NCBI GenBank assembly: GCA_021234155.1
Contig: JAJEKV010000058.1
Coordinates: 1,915,060 to 1,979,059, forward strand
From: Isoetes taiwanensis
Lineage: Eukaryota > Streptophyta > Lycopodiopsida > Isoetales > Isoetaceae
Length of the DNA stretch: 64,000 nt
Reading direction: 5' to 3'
Position 1 is the first letter of the stretch, and the number at the start of each line of letters is the position of its first letter. The position numbers and the translations under genes were made by a program. Of this stretch, positions 54,084 through 64,000 are shown in pieces. The notes beneath the pieces are model-generated. The model saw only the letters and a program-made list of their open reading frames with translations, made no database searches and was not told the DNA's origin.

Positions 54084-55149
54084 TTTACCTTGAAATGAAT
54101 TTCTCCGAACGCCCCAAAGCTTCTAGCTAAGAATTAGCAGATGGAAATTTGCAGAAAGGGCGGAAGATGTATAATTAGTACACACCATTGACAAGCTTTC
54201 ACTACAAGTTTTCCAGTAACTACATAATTCTGCTGCTCGGATCTCCTATTAACAGGATCACATAACTAAAATGCAGAAGTCTAAAAGTGTGGGCTTAACG
54301 AGCTCAAAGATAACCTAGAAAAATCCATCAAACGAACCCAACGGCCTGGAAAGACTAATCCTTGCCGGATCTTAGACTGGAAGGCATAATTTGGGAGCAG
54401 AAGTGCAGTCGTCGGCCTGAACCGAGACGAAGCCCTCTCCAGCTCCGGCAAGGAGTGGGAAATCGACAGCAGAAATAGGTCTGGAAATGGATGAAGTAGA
54501 CTATCATTTTCCGACGGCCAAAATATCTTCCAAGCAAGTTGGGTAAATTATCAGCCGTCTGCAATGGGTTATGGTTCACTTCATTTAAAAGAAACACTTT
54601 ACTACGCGTTCTGGGCTGGCTCAAGAAAAAAATGCCGCTTGACTTTCCCTTCATGTACAATAACCAACTTAAACTACTCGGAGCATTCATAAGAATTTTG
54701 GTTCTTTAATGCACAATGTGATGTAAACTACTTTGAAACTTTGGTTCTTTACTCAATGCAAATGTTCAGAACAAGAAATCATATGCGAGCAACGGAAGTT
54801 TAGGGTTGTATAATAACAAGAAATTCTAGTCTTTTTTTACAGCTAAATCCACATTATGTGCTAAATCTTGACCATTGAGATATCTTCAAATCCCAACCTC
54901 TCTCTTGGAAACCCTATTATCAAATTTAGATGGTACCAAAGTACACAGAAAACCTAAGAGAAAAACATGAATATGTAAATGTTCAAGCTCCCCCCAGGGA
55001 ACAAACCTGAGCAATCTCCCTCAAAAAATTAAAAAAGAACCTTTTAAGGGTAGATGCATGCAACCTCCACCTATTATAATGCAAGAGATCCAAATGAGAA
55101 AAGAACTATAAACATGTGAAGAGATTTTGCAGTTAAAATAACCAAGGCA
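54084..55149. other. Upstream region of the TMEM184-like gene
   Basis: It presumably holds the 5' UTR and promoter. A 111-codon minus-strand open frame (54355-54690) shows no recognised domain. Confidence 0.35.
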
Positions 55150-56850
55150 AAAACAGTTGAGAATTTGCTTAATAAGTACATGAATGCGTTCCTAGGAGAA
55201 CTCCTAGAGGGAAGAAATTTCTGATGAGATCGAATTGGAACTGGGAACTAAGCCAGTGGCCAGGGCGCCATATAGACTTAGTCACTTGGAGCAAGAAGAG
55301 GTTCAAAAATAAATCCAAGAATCTCATCAAAAGGGTTTATAAGGCACAGTTTGGAACACCTATGGTCCTTGTAAAGAAAAAGGATGGGAACATGCGCGTG
55401 TGTATTGACTATGGGTCTTAAATCAAGCCATGATTAAGGATCATTACCCAATGCCTAGAATTGATGATATCATGGACCGGTTAGTGGGAGCAAAATACTT
55501 CTCTAAGATCAATCTAAGAAGTGGATATCATCAAGTTATCATCCGGGAAGGGGATGAGCCCAAAACTAATGTTCAAACCAATGAAGGGCACTATGAATTT
55601 GCAGTCATGCCCTTTGGATTGACAAATACCCTAACCACATTTATGTGACTAATGAATAATGTGTTTCATGGATATTTAGATGATGAGTTCATCCAATTAG
55701 ATGATATTTTGATCTACTCGAGGAGTAGAGAGGAACACATACGGCATTTGAAAAAGGTATTTTCATTGCTCTGGGAGCACAAACTTTTTTGCCAAACTCT
55801 CCAAGTGTGAGTTTCTAAAGCAACAAGTGGCATATCTTGGACGCATAGTCGGAAACGAGATTGGCCCTAGATCCAAACAAAGTACGAGCCATAAGGAAAT
55901 GGCCACAACTAGTAGATGTGCCAGATGTGAGAAGCTTTCTAGGCTTTGGCGCTTATTATAGAAAGTTTGTTCTAATTATAGATCTACTTAAAAGGAGACA
56001 AGGGGAAGATCAAAAGAGAGCCTTTGAACAAATTAAGATTTTACTCTCAAGTGAACCAATTCCAAAGATTTTGGATTTTATATTTGCCCTCCGAGTTAAC
56101 ATTGACGCATCTGGGTAAGCTCTACGAGCAATTCTGATGCAATAAGGCATGTTGTCGCATATGAGAGCCAGAAGTTAAATCTGGCAGAAAAGAATATGCC
56201 ATTTGCGAACAAAAATTGTTGGGCATAGTTCATGCTTAAAAAACTTGGTACATTACTTGAGATATAGGACCAATAAAGAGCCACACAAGTTTATAGTATT
56301 CATGGATCATAAACCATTATAATTTAAATAAAATCAAGCAAAAATAAGTCTCAAACCAGCATTGATTGGGTTTCTTACATGAATTTCACTTTGAAATTCA
56401 GCATACCTCGAAAAAAGACGACCCAGTTGCAGATATCCTTTCCAAATAAAGTATATCAATGTGAAGATATCTCTAGAATGGAATTGCTTCCAACAAATCA
56501 GAAATTTGAGATGGACCAAGATCCAACAAAAAAAAGGGGCGCAAAACGATAATTGATGGTTTTATAAGGGGCATATTTACGTGTCCTTAGTAGAGAATCT
56601 TAAGAAGGAGTTTCTTTATGAATTTTGTAATATACTACAAAACAGGGTATCTGGAGAAGGGGGGCATACGGATTGATTAAAAGATAAGTCTCTTGGCCTA
56701 GTATGAAACAAGATGTAAAATCTTATGTATTACAATGCCAAGTATATCAAGCTATAAAATCAGATCATGGCAAGATGCCAGGATTGTTACAGCCATTACA
56801 CATACCTTTGTAGAGGTGGGAATGCATAAGTATTGATCCCATAGTTACAC
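55150..56850 (+). pseudogene. Decayed Ty3/Gypsy pol fragment
   Basis: In order on the plus strand: the pre-RT segment (EIELELGTKPVARAPYRLSH near 55220), RT ([62 protein letters not shown], then LDDILIYSRSREEH), the DVRSFLGFGAYYRKF connection, an RNase H start (VNIDASG) and a remnant of the integrase zinc-binding region near 56740. Stops and frameshifts are frequent, for example near 55421, 55646 and after 55800. No LTRs were found flanking it, and its right end abuts LINE sequence at about 56855. Confidence 0.85.
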
Positions 56851-57358
56851 TCCCTTGATGTCTGATTCTTGGGATGTCATAATAGAGGGGTTGCGGAGGC
56901 AACTTTTTTGGTGGGATACTGCTAAGCTCTCTATGCCTGGAAGGGTAACAGTTGCCAAGCATCTCTTGAGTAACACGCATGTCTATATGGCTTCTGCCAT
57001 TCTTGCTCCCCAATCAAAGTTTGAGGAAATTGGGGGTGTTATCAGAAACTTTATTTGGGGTGGAAATGAAGCAGGCCTGCGGTAAAGATTGCATGGCCTA
57101 AGTGTATAAAACCTAAGTTTGCTGGAGGTTTGGGCATGAGTGATATCCATTTGCAGAGTAAAGTTTTGATCTCAAAATTCATTTGGAGGCTTCTCGTGAG
57201 TAAAGATGATTCTCCTGGGTTACGACTTATTGCACGGGCTCTTACCCATTGTATTCCTTTTGGTAAAGTCACACTTAAGTCTGTTCTTCCATAGAGTCTA
57301 TTTTATGAGTTGCGACCTTATCATAATGCTTCTCCATTTTTAAAGGGATTGTTAGATT
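56851..57358 (+). pseudogene. LINE fragment, plus orientation
   Basis: Reads WDVIIEGLRRQLFWWDTAKL, SMPGRVTVAKHLLSNTHVYM, FEEIGGVIRNFIWGGNEA, then (frame broken near 57083) GGLGMSDIHLQSKVLISKFI and LFYELRPYHNASPFLKGLL. This is the post-RT region of the same LINE family found at 19185-25555. It is cut on the right by the tail of the minus-strand LINE at 57361. Confidence 0.75.
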
Positions 57359-57360
57359 CT

Positions 57361-60289
57361 TTTTTTTTTTTTTGAAGAACTGTGTCATTAATATATTAAA
57401 AGAATGGTAATGTTACAAAGCAAGTGAGGAGGAAGGAAAACTGCCCCAAAGAGACAGCGATACCTCGACACTCCACAACACAGAAAAACTGACCATCACT
57501 ATCTACAACACCCAAGAAGTCCCGCCAAATGGCAAACTTCCGCTCTACTAATCCCGGGAACACCAGAAAGCTTTGAAATAGCTTGTACCTGAGTCGAGGA
57601 ATCAGAGAGGCTGCAGGCTGCTGAATCCCCTGAAAGATCCACAACCGCCGCCGCTTCCAAATCAGCCACACCAACTAAGCCACGCACAGATGCAAGGCTT
57701 GCTGCTGCAAGAGCGGCCAAGCACCAGGATACACATGAAGCAGCAACTGTTGGCTAGTCAATCTCACCTGAAACAGAGCCCTGACCCAATCCCAGGCAGC
57801 CTGCAAATGAGGGCATAAAACTAGACAATGCTCCACAGTCTCACGATGAAGGCTACAACAAGGGCAGAGAGGGCTCACACCCGGACGAAACTGACTCACA
57901 AGGGCATTCACCCTGATACAGCGGTGCACCACCTGCCATAGAAGCACCCTAAACTTCGGTGGGGGAAGTGAGCTCCATGTCCACGTCCAAACCGAGCGCC
58001 ATCGAGATGCAGAGACCACTTGCCTAAAGGGGGCAGAATGTCATGAATAGCCAGCACCCGGTAACAAGACCGCACAAAACAAGAAGACACAACATCCGGA
58101 TGAACCTTCCAAACCTGCACCACCACATCATCCTAAAGGACTATAGGTATGTGTAGCGGAATATGCCCCGCCACTTGTTCCCAGATAGCCCGGTCACTGC
58201 CCCTCAGGCGAAAGTGAGCTCGAAAGAACTCCCATGAAGCTAGCTGACCACCCCAATACCAATCCTCCAAGGTAACAGTAGCTCACCTCCAACGGCCCTG
58301 CGTCCGGGCATGCACAGTGGCAGCCAAGGGCAAGTGTGCAGGGGGTAGAGGAACCCACAAGAAAGGAGAAGAGTGGTGATAAACTGAGGCATAATCTAGC
58401 TAGAAGAGCATACGCACATGATCCCAAGCCCGCAACACCCCCGTGAGAAAAGGGGATGCATGTGGGAAAGGCCGGAGACCATACAACAGTGCCCAGGGCA
58501 ACTCCACATATACAGACGGCTTCCCAAATGCCACACAATTGCGAAAAGACTTGCACCGCACCAGGAGAAGATGCTCCATCCTGGAGAGTGCTCCAAACAA
58601 ACTTGGAGACCAACACCTTACTATGCAGCGCCAAATCCAGAATGGCCAAGCCCCCATCCTCCCGGGGGTGGAGACACTTCCACCAAGCCACTTTAACAAC
58701 CGCCCCTTCATCATCCCCGCCCCATACAAAATTTCGAACAATCTTATCCAAAGCCTATATCTTACCCTCAGGATCTAACATCGCAGATGCTCTATACACA
58801 TGAGTGCTACAAAGTACTGACTTGGCAATAGTGATCCTACCTGCCATGGACAACTTGTTACCCCTCCACCAATTGAAGTGTTTTACGCAGCCCCGCGAAA
58901 AATCTCATCCCACACCCTCCCCATGGAAACATCCCTCCAAAGGGAATACCCCAAATGACTTAGTACACACATTACCTGGAAGCACCTTCCAAGGGAATAG
59001 AGCCAAAAAAGGGGGAGGCGGAGTCAGCTGGGCCCATAATGCGGAGCATTTACCCCAATTCAGAAGAATGCCCGAGGCCAAGGAGAAAGTATCCAGCAAA
59101 CCCTTCTTCTGCCATCAAAAAGAGGAAAGTGTCATCGGCGAACTGGTTAATAATCTGCTGGCTACCATCCTGCATCCGAAGCCCATCCACCACCCCCTCC
59201 TCCACTACAGCCAAAAACAACTGAGACAGTGCCTTCGCCACAATCGTAAACAAAAACGGCGCTAAAGGGCACCCCTGACGCACCCCTCTGCCTAAGGAGA
59301 AAAAGGTGGAGGGTTCACCTACCGTAGCCCGTGCTGACCTATGCAGCTTCATGGCTGTCTCTGTAGAGCGAGAACCACAACCCAATGCTAACATCACGGC
59401 AGACAAGAACTCCCAACGGACACTATCGTAGGCTTTGGCAAAGTCAAGCTTAAGATAGGCAATACCTTGACCTGTTCTCCTGGCCCAGTAAAGGCCCTCA
59501 TAAGCTGCGACAACATTAGTCAAAATGTTCCTCCCAGGAACAAACCCAGACTGCACCTTACTAATGGAAGAAGTCAACACCGGCTTCAACTTCTCTGCCA
59601 GGGCTTTCGCAATAATCTTGTACACAGAGGACAACGAGGAGATATATAGGCCTCCAACCATTAATGGGGGAAGGCTGTTTAACCTTAGGAATCAAGGAAA
59701 TGCATGCGGTATTCAAGATCCTATCCATTTGAGAAGACTGCAGCAACTCAAGATACACCTGGTACACAGACTCACCAGCCCACTCCCAATAAGTCTGAAA
59801 GAACTCCACAGGGATGCCATCCAGCCTAGGACATTTATCCTTGGCCATGCACATATATGCCTCCGCTAAATCCTCTCTGGAGAGCTCCTGCTACAAGCTC
59901 TCACGCTGGTGAGGCAGAATAGATGGCTTAACAGCCCCCAAAACAAGCTCCTGCACATAGGGAAGAGTGCGTCGTGCGAAAAACCCTGAGAAATGAGCAT
60001 GCACATACCTCTGCAAATCAGCGGGATCCTCCAAAGTCCGGCCATCAGGCAAAGCAAGGGACGCCATAGATGCTTCATATCGCCGCTGCCTAGCTGCTCT
60101 GAAGAACACCGACGAACTTGTGTCCCCCTCCTTCAACTAGGTAAGGGCCGCCTTCACACGCGCCTCCTGCACTTTAACCTGCTCCAGAGCAACAATACGC
60201 TGCAACACTGCATTCTCCCTAATGCCATCAGAAGGCTGCGCCCGAATCTTCTCCAACTCCTGATAGAGACCATGCAACTCCTGCCCCTC
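57361..60289 (-). mobile_element. L1-type LINE, 5'-truncated and inactivated
   Basis: The poly(A) is a T-run at 57361-57374, followed on the minus strand by the same ttcttc end as the 19185 copy. From the 5' side: a linker helix (LEQVKVQEARVKAAL), KEGDTSSSVFFRAARQRR, the RT region (ISLIPKVKQPSPINGW, SSVYKIIAKALAEKLKPVL, LDFAKAYDSVRWEFL, GVRQGCPLAPFLFTI, the catalytic FADDTFLF), the post-RT region (KIVRNFVWGGDDEGAVVKVA) and a zinc-finger-like C-terminus (RPGVSPLCPCCSLHRETVEH). Stops or frameshifts occur near 59050, 58750, 58190, 58020 and 57675. The GC content is clearly higher than in the sister copy. Confidence 0.88.
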
Positions 60290-60466
60290 TTGCAGGCTGC
60301 TGAATCCCCTGAAAGATCCACAACCGCCACCGCTTCCAAATCAGCCACACCAACTAAGCCACGCACAGATGCAAGGCTTGCTGCTGCAAGAGCGGCCAAG
60401 CACCAGGATACACATGAAGCAGCAACTGTTGGCTAGTCAATCTCACCTGAAACAGAACCCTGACCC
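60290..60466 (-). repeat. Duplicate LINE segment at the 5' end, interrupted by the LTR element
   Basis: These 177 bp are nearly identical to 57604-57788 (the C-terminal region of the same LINE), in the same orientation but joined to its 5' end. It is a second LINE piece, by template switching or nested insertion, and is itself cut at 60466 by the LTR retrotransposon. Confidence 0.8.
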
Positions 60467-61955
60467 TGTGACGTTCCAGTACGATGTACGATCTCAAGAC
60501 GTATACCGTACTGCACCGTCACGCGTACACGCCACTCCAGTCGACGTGTACGCCGACGTGTACCCAAGCAAGGGCGCCCTAGGGGGCAACTTGCAAGGGT
60601 GCGCACACTTAGCAATGTGCGCACTTTAAACCTTTAACCCATTAAAGGCAGACCAAGGGTCATGGAAACCCTAAACCTAACTGAGAGCCTATGTAAGGTA
60701 ACCAAACCCTAATTCTTCCCCTTTCGTCCACGAACCTTTCGAGCTCCAGTTCGCGCGCCTGAGGAGTCAAATCCAACTCCCAAGATCTGCCCGTGCGCCC
60801 TAGCTCGTCAGATTCTCCTTCCGACCGCATCCCCAAGCAGAACAGCGACATGGACGCCTTCGGATCAAGAGGAGTGAACCAGGGATCAGGTATTTAGTCG
60901 ATTTAATAGCCTAAACCGTATTCCAGCCATCGAACCAATAGGTTTAGCCTATTAAATTACCCTTAGCAGCCAAGCAGATCCCAAGATTGACCCTAACTAA
61001 AGAACCTAACTCTATGATATAGATTAGTTCTTACTCTTTATGATGATGTGATGGACGGATGCATTCTGTGGACTCATTGTATTGGGAAGGGGGGGGTAGA
61101 GACTTAAAGCTTAATAGTTGATGCTCCTAGCTAGTCCCTCTTAGTGCATTACTAGATTCGGCCTGTGTACAAGAACCACACCTGGTTGTGGGTGAAGGGA
61201 CTAGACTGGCTCAGAAGGAGGTTCGTGTTCTGACTCTTGACCGATCCCTCTGGTGTGTAAAGTCTACCGGGGATCAATGTAGACTAGGTCTAATGGCTTG
61301 CCACTAAGTGTGGGTAAGGCATGGGCTCGACACCCGTGGAGTGGTGTTCACTTTTCAGTGGGTTAAGTCGAATAAGGGCAGTGGCCCTCTAGTCACCTTG
61401 AGTCAGCATGGAGACCTCTGGTGGGTGTGATCCCTACCTGCCCCATCGGGACTGGGGAGATGCAACCCAGGAATAGCCCTTTTGGCTATGCATCCGTGGA
61501 CTCTGATCGGGGTCCCAACACTCTTCAACCTACTCTGCAAAGTGTGCACAGGAGGGGCGGATGGAGTGGACAACCCTATGCCATGTTCTCATGCCAGCCA
61601 AATCCATTGTCATGATTCTGTCTGCAATGAACTCTGGAGACCCAAGCCGTCAGTCGTCCCCTGGAGTCTGAGCCTTGGGTAGGAACCTATATGTATTGTG
61701 CTGATCTCTGTCTATGCAGATGTTGATGTACCACCCCTCGAGGTGGATATGTGATGATGTTATGTATGTTTACGCTTCCGCAGCTAGGTAGACCCTGAGG
61801 GAGACGGGGTAAAATGACCTCTTCACTCTTCCCACTGGGACTCGTTACGGGTGCAGTGATATGTGGAGGGCCCTGTATCAGCATGGAGCTGGTATGGGGG
61901 ATGAACTCCTGTTTGTATATGGTGAGTGCACCGTATACGAGTAGGGGACGTCACA
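60467..61955 (+). repeat. 5' LTR, 1489 bp
   Basis: Begins TGTGACGT and ends ACGTCACA, an 8-bp perfect inverted repeat with the TG...CA rule. The left boundary is fixed by the break in LINE homology at 60466 and the right by the adjacent primer-binding site. The partner LTR is not in the window. Confidence 0.88.
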
Positions 61956-61956
61956 G

Positions 61957-61969
61957 TGGTATCAGAGCA
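61957..61969 (+). promoter_or_regulatory. Primer-binding site, initiator tRNA-Met
   Basis: TGGTATCAGAGCA starts one base after the LTR. It is the standard complement of the plant initiator tRNA-Met 3' end used by many Ty1 and Ty3 elements to prime minus-strand synthesis. Confidence 0.92.
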
Positions 61970-62029
61970 ATGTTCTTGGAGACCAAGAACAAAGCACTGA
62001 CCATGCTCCCAGTAGTACTAACTTGATAG

Positions 62030-62401
62030 GATTTTCAAACCTCGAAAAATGGGCCGCCACCACAGAAGCCCAAGCCTCCTAGACCACCAGGCAAAAAGAG
62101 AACCGGCAGAAAGGAGAGCGAAAGGAAAGCCCTGAGAGAGATCAGGCATTTTCAGAGAAGCTTCGGCTTTTTGATCCCCCGTGCACCGTTCGCCCGCCTA
62201 GTTCGAGAGGTGATCCAAGAGTACAACACGGAGATGCGGGTGAGGGATGAGATGTTGCTGGCATTACAAGAGGCAAATGCAACGCGAAACTAGTGCGATA
62301 TTTTGAAGATTCGGCGACTGCACAAAGTCCATGCAAAGAGAGTGACCCTGATGAAGCAAGACATGCATCTTGCTAGCTACATCAAGGGAGAGAGACCATA
62401 A
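62030..62401 (+). pseudogene. Histone H3-family (CENH3-like) frame inside the retrotransposon
   Basis: A single frame of 123 codons plus the terminal TAA is broken only by TAG at 62291-62293. After a basic, Pro-rich tail (QKPKPPRPPGKKRTGRKESE) it reads ALREIRHFQRSFGFLIPRAP, then FARLVREVIQEYNTEMRVRD and EMLLALQEANATRN; after the stop come RRLHKVHAKRVTLMKQDMHL and IKGERP. Order and spacing match the H3 alpha-N, alpha-1, alpha-2 and alpha-3 helices. The IPRAPF segment resembles CENH3 (IPFAPF) and not canonical H3 (IRKLPF). No in-frame ATG precedes the fold; the ATG at 62049 is in another frame. It lies between the primer-binding site and gag. H3-fold identity is strong; the CENH3 assignment is moderate. 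It was either captured host sequence or an element protein now decayed. Confidence 0.82.
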
Positions 62402-62546
62402 AGATTTTCTACATAATAGAAAAATTTTGTTAATGTAAAGAGTTTTGGAGGAAGTAATATGTGTAATCTTGCTTAATTAAGTTAAGTTATTGAATTCTGG
62501 CTTTTGTTTTAGTTAAAATGGACACTTTAAGCAAAATTGAGAGGAT

Positions 62547-62813
62547 GTCTCACACGTCGCGCCAGGACCGAAAATGAAAAGTTCATTATTGGTCTGGGCG
62601 CAACGTGTGAGACCATGGACCAAAAGTGCCCAAAACTGCTCCAAATCAACCAAATAAGGGGTCAATTCTGCCTAACTCGACGAATCTAGCAGAATTAGAC
62701 CCTTACATCACCCAAATTGGACAAGTTTAACCCAATTAGAGGCAATGTCTCACACGTCGCGCCAGGACCGAAAATGAAAAGTTCATTATTGGTGCAGGCT
62801 AACGCGGTGAGAC
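62547..62813 (+). repeat. Duplicated leader hairpin, offset exactly 200 bp
   Basis: The first hairpin has arms 62547-62569 and 62591-62613, starting GTCTCACACGT and ending ACGTGTGAGAC, with about 20 of 23 positions pairing. The loop contains a small nested AATGAA/TTCATT stem. The same left arm and loop recur at 62747-62790, identical for over 40 bases, but the right arm of the second copy is degraded. It could be an RNA packaging or dimerisation structure, or a fossil TIR element (inferred). Confidence 0.7.
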
Positions 62814-63099
62814 CTCTCAATTAAATTCTCCACCATGCCATATCCAAATGACTTTCAGTTTGTTGCAATAGGTTCATTAGCTAATCTTAGCATGCTCAAA
62901 CCCCAAAAGTAGTCTTCAAATCCTCATTTGGACAATAAATTTCCAAGTCACCCAAAAATTAGGGTTTTTCCCTTGCCTATAAATAAGAGCCCCATTTCCC
63001 ACTTAGCACCCTACAAGTCTGCTCTTGACCAATTAGGCGATTTCCCAGCTCCCATAGGCGCTTCTGCATCTGTTCGTTACTCACCTCTTCCCTAGATCA

Positions 63100-63474
63100 A
63101 TGGCAACTGCTGACTTCAGACGATGGTACAGCGCCAGTGGCCATGCAGCCGAGGCTAATGTCAATGACATCTTCCGAGTCTTTGGCAAAGAGATAGATGT
63201 TCAAGCAACTTTGCACGCAACGCCAGCTTATAGGCGAGTATTGGCTGAGTTCCAAGCTAGGGTAGGTCAGTCCCTAGTACAACTTCCCCCTTGCACGGGC
63301 TATTTTGTTCCCCGCCCATCCCTTCAAGCAGCCTTGGGTGATGTCCCGAACATCGCCAAGTATTTGACCAACAAGGCACAGAGGTTGCCAGACTACATGG
63401 TCCTGACAGTCGACAAGGACCAAGTACTTTTCCTACACTGCCGCCTTGGCCATATTCCTCTCCCACCGTGCTGA
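63100..63474 (+). CDS. Retrotransposon gag N-terminal part
   Basis: 124 codons from ATG 63100 (MATADFRRWYSASGHAAEAN) to TGA 63472-63474. They are helical with no zinc knuckle yet. Near 63430 the downstream frame shifts: the alternative frame reads YTAALAIFLSHRAENPMGET and runs on into the long acidic ORF. The stop is therefore best explained by a one-base slip (mutation, sequencing error or programmed shift). Position directly after the leader supports gag. Confidence 0.6.
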   Translation: MATADFRRWYSASGHAAEANVNDIFRVFGKEIDVQATLHATPAYRRVLAEFQARVGQSLVQLPPCTGYFVPRPSLQAALGDVPNIAKYLTNKAQRLPDYMVLTVDKDQVLFLHCRLGHIPLPPC

Positions 63475-63481
63475 AAACCCA

Positions 63482-64000
63482 ATGGGGGAAACCTCTATTC
63501 CTCCCATGGAAGTGGACCCCATAGCATCCTCAGCAGCAGAACAGATGCTTTTGCAGTACCAGCAAGAGCAGGAAGGAAGAATAGAAGAAGAGGAATCGGA
63601 CGAGGAAGAGTACACGGAGCTCGACCCAGAGGAAGAACGGCGGCAAGCAGAAGAGGAGCTACCCAACTTCGACCGGAGCCGCCAGACACTCAGAGTCGCT
63701 CCCCCACTAGGGCTAGGCATTACAAGCCTAGCCCCCATTATCATTGACGGTGAGGAGTACCTGCTCCTCAGCGATATCCAGAATCTCCCCGAATGCAGGG
63801 AGAGGGAGTTCCGACTTGATGAATTGCTGCACCAACTACGGCAGCAACCAAACTTAGACGACTTCATCGTCCGGGGAGTCTCAGACTTCCCACTTCAAGT
63901 GAGAGAAGCCGACACCTATACAGGGCAGTCGACTTCAGATATCCAAGCTTACAGCAACATACGGCAAATTATGGAAGCTCGAGAACTGCCATCTGAGGAG
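63482..64000 (+). CDS. Gag continuation, acidic, open to the window edge
   Basis: Open from ATG 63482 to 64000 (173 codons, no stop). The first half is very acidic (EGRIEEEESDEEEYTELDPE), followed by LGLGITSLAPIIIDGEEYLL and REFRLDELLHQLRQQPNLDD. It is likely the rest of the gag polyprotein, in the frame that connects to the 63100 ORF by a single shift. No capsid or protease motif is reached before the edge. Confidence 0.6.
   Translation, partial: MGETSIPPMEVDPIASSAAEQMLLQYQQEQEGRIEEEESDEEEYTELDPEEERRQAEEELPNFDRSRQTLRVAPPLGLGITSLAPIIIDGEEYLLLSDIQNLPECREREFRLDELLHQLRQQPNLDDFIVRGVSDFPLQVREADTYTGQSTSDIQAYSNIRQIMEARELPSEE

Larger units (their letters stand above)
60467..64000 (+). mobile_element. 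LTR retrotransposon carrying a histone H3-like fold (partial)
   Basis: It has a 5' LTR, a tRNA-iMet primer-binding site, a leader with an H3-family reading frame and a duplicated hairpin, then gag. It continues past the right edge, so pol and superfamily are not visible. It inserted into LINE sequence; the candidate 5-bp duplication is gaccc (60462-60466), and the other copy would be outside the window. Confidence 0.85.

Noticed and set aside
58396-58803. Overlapping plus-strand ORFs of about 110 codons
   Set aside because: Antisense of GC-richer LINE ORF2; the minus strand carries the RT motifs.

Overview
The window is nuclear DNA from a land plant. It is AT-rich, its genes are split by many short introns, and most of it is retrotransposon-derived. 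A complete 13-exon gene for the axonemal protein CFAP99 points to a plant with flagellated sperm. A fern fits best; a lycophyte, bryophyte, cycad or Ginkgo are alternatives. The clade is inferred, because no organelle or rRNA sequence is present to confirm it.

Layout. 1-10 kb is mostly intergenic: a possible orphan exon, small tandem duplications, a Helitron 3' end (2727) and one intact agmatine deiminase exon (4397-4486, minus). 10.1-12.8 kb holds a five-exon plus-strand gene of unknown function (699 aa). It converges on CFAP99 (13455-17369, minus, 604 aa). 18.7-19.1 kb is a 71-bp tandem array. 19.2-25.6 kb is an old minus-strand LINE split by a younger, nearly intact LINE. 26632-32606 is a complete non-autonomous gag-only LTR retrotransposon with a perfect 5-bp target duplication; a 643-bp TIR element later inserted into one of its LTRs. 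33.5-38.4 kb has a CTAT microsatellite, a decayed RT pseudogene and a polyadenylated retrocopy with a 15-bp target duplication. 39.5-41.3 kb holds a partly resolved minus-strand gene of unknown function. 41.4-49.25 kb may be one large CACTA-like element whose ends carry GC-rich hairpins. It contains a replication protein A fragment and an unknown gene fragment that is itself split by a 664-bp TIR element. 49.6 kb has a 43-bp perfect inverted repeat. 51584-54083 is a complete six-exon TMEM184/DUF300 membrane-protein gene (minus, 412 aa). 55.1-60.5 kb is a stack of decayed Ty3 and LINE fragments.

The most unusual item starts at 60467. It is an LTR retrotransposon with a 1489-bp 5' LTR and a tRNA-iMet primer-binding site, running off the right edge of the window. 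Between the primer-binding site and gag it carries a histone H3-family fold that resembles centromeric CENH3 more than canonical H3. The fold is interrupted by a single in-frame stop. A strong hairpin, repeated exactly 200 bp later, follows it in the leader.

The three well-resolved host genes (10149, CFAP99, TMEM184) are unrelated and share no evident pathway. Exon models were built by eye from splice sites, reading phase and family similarity; none has transcript support here.
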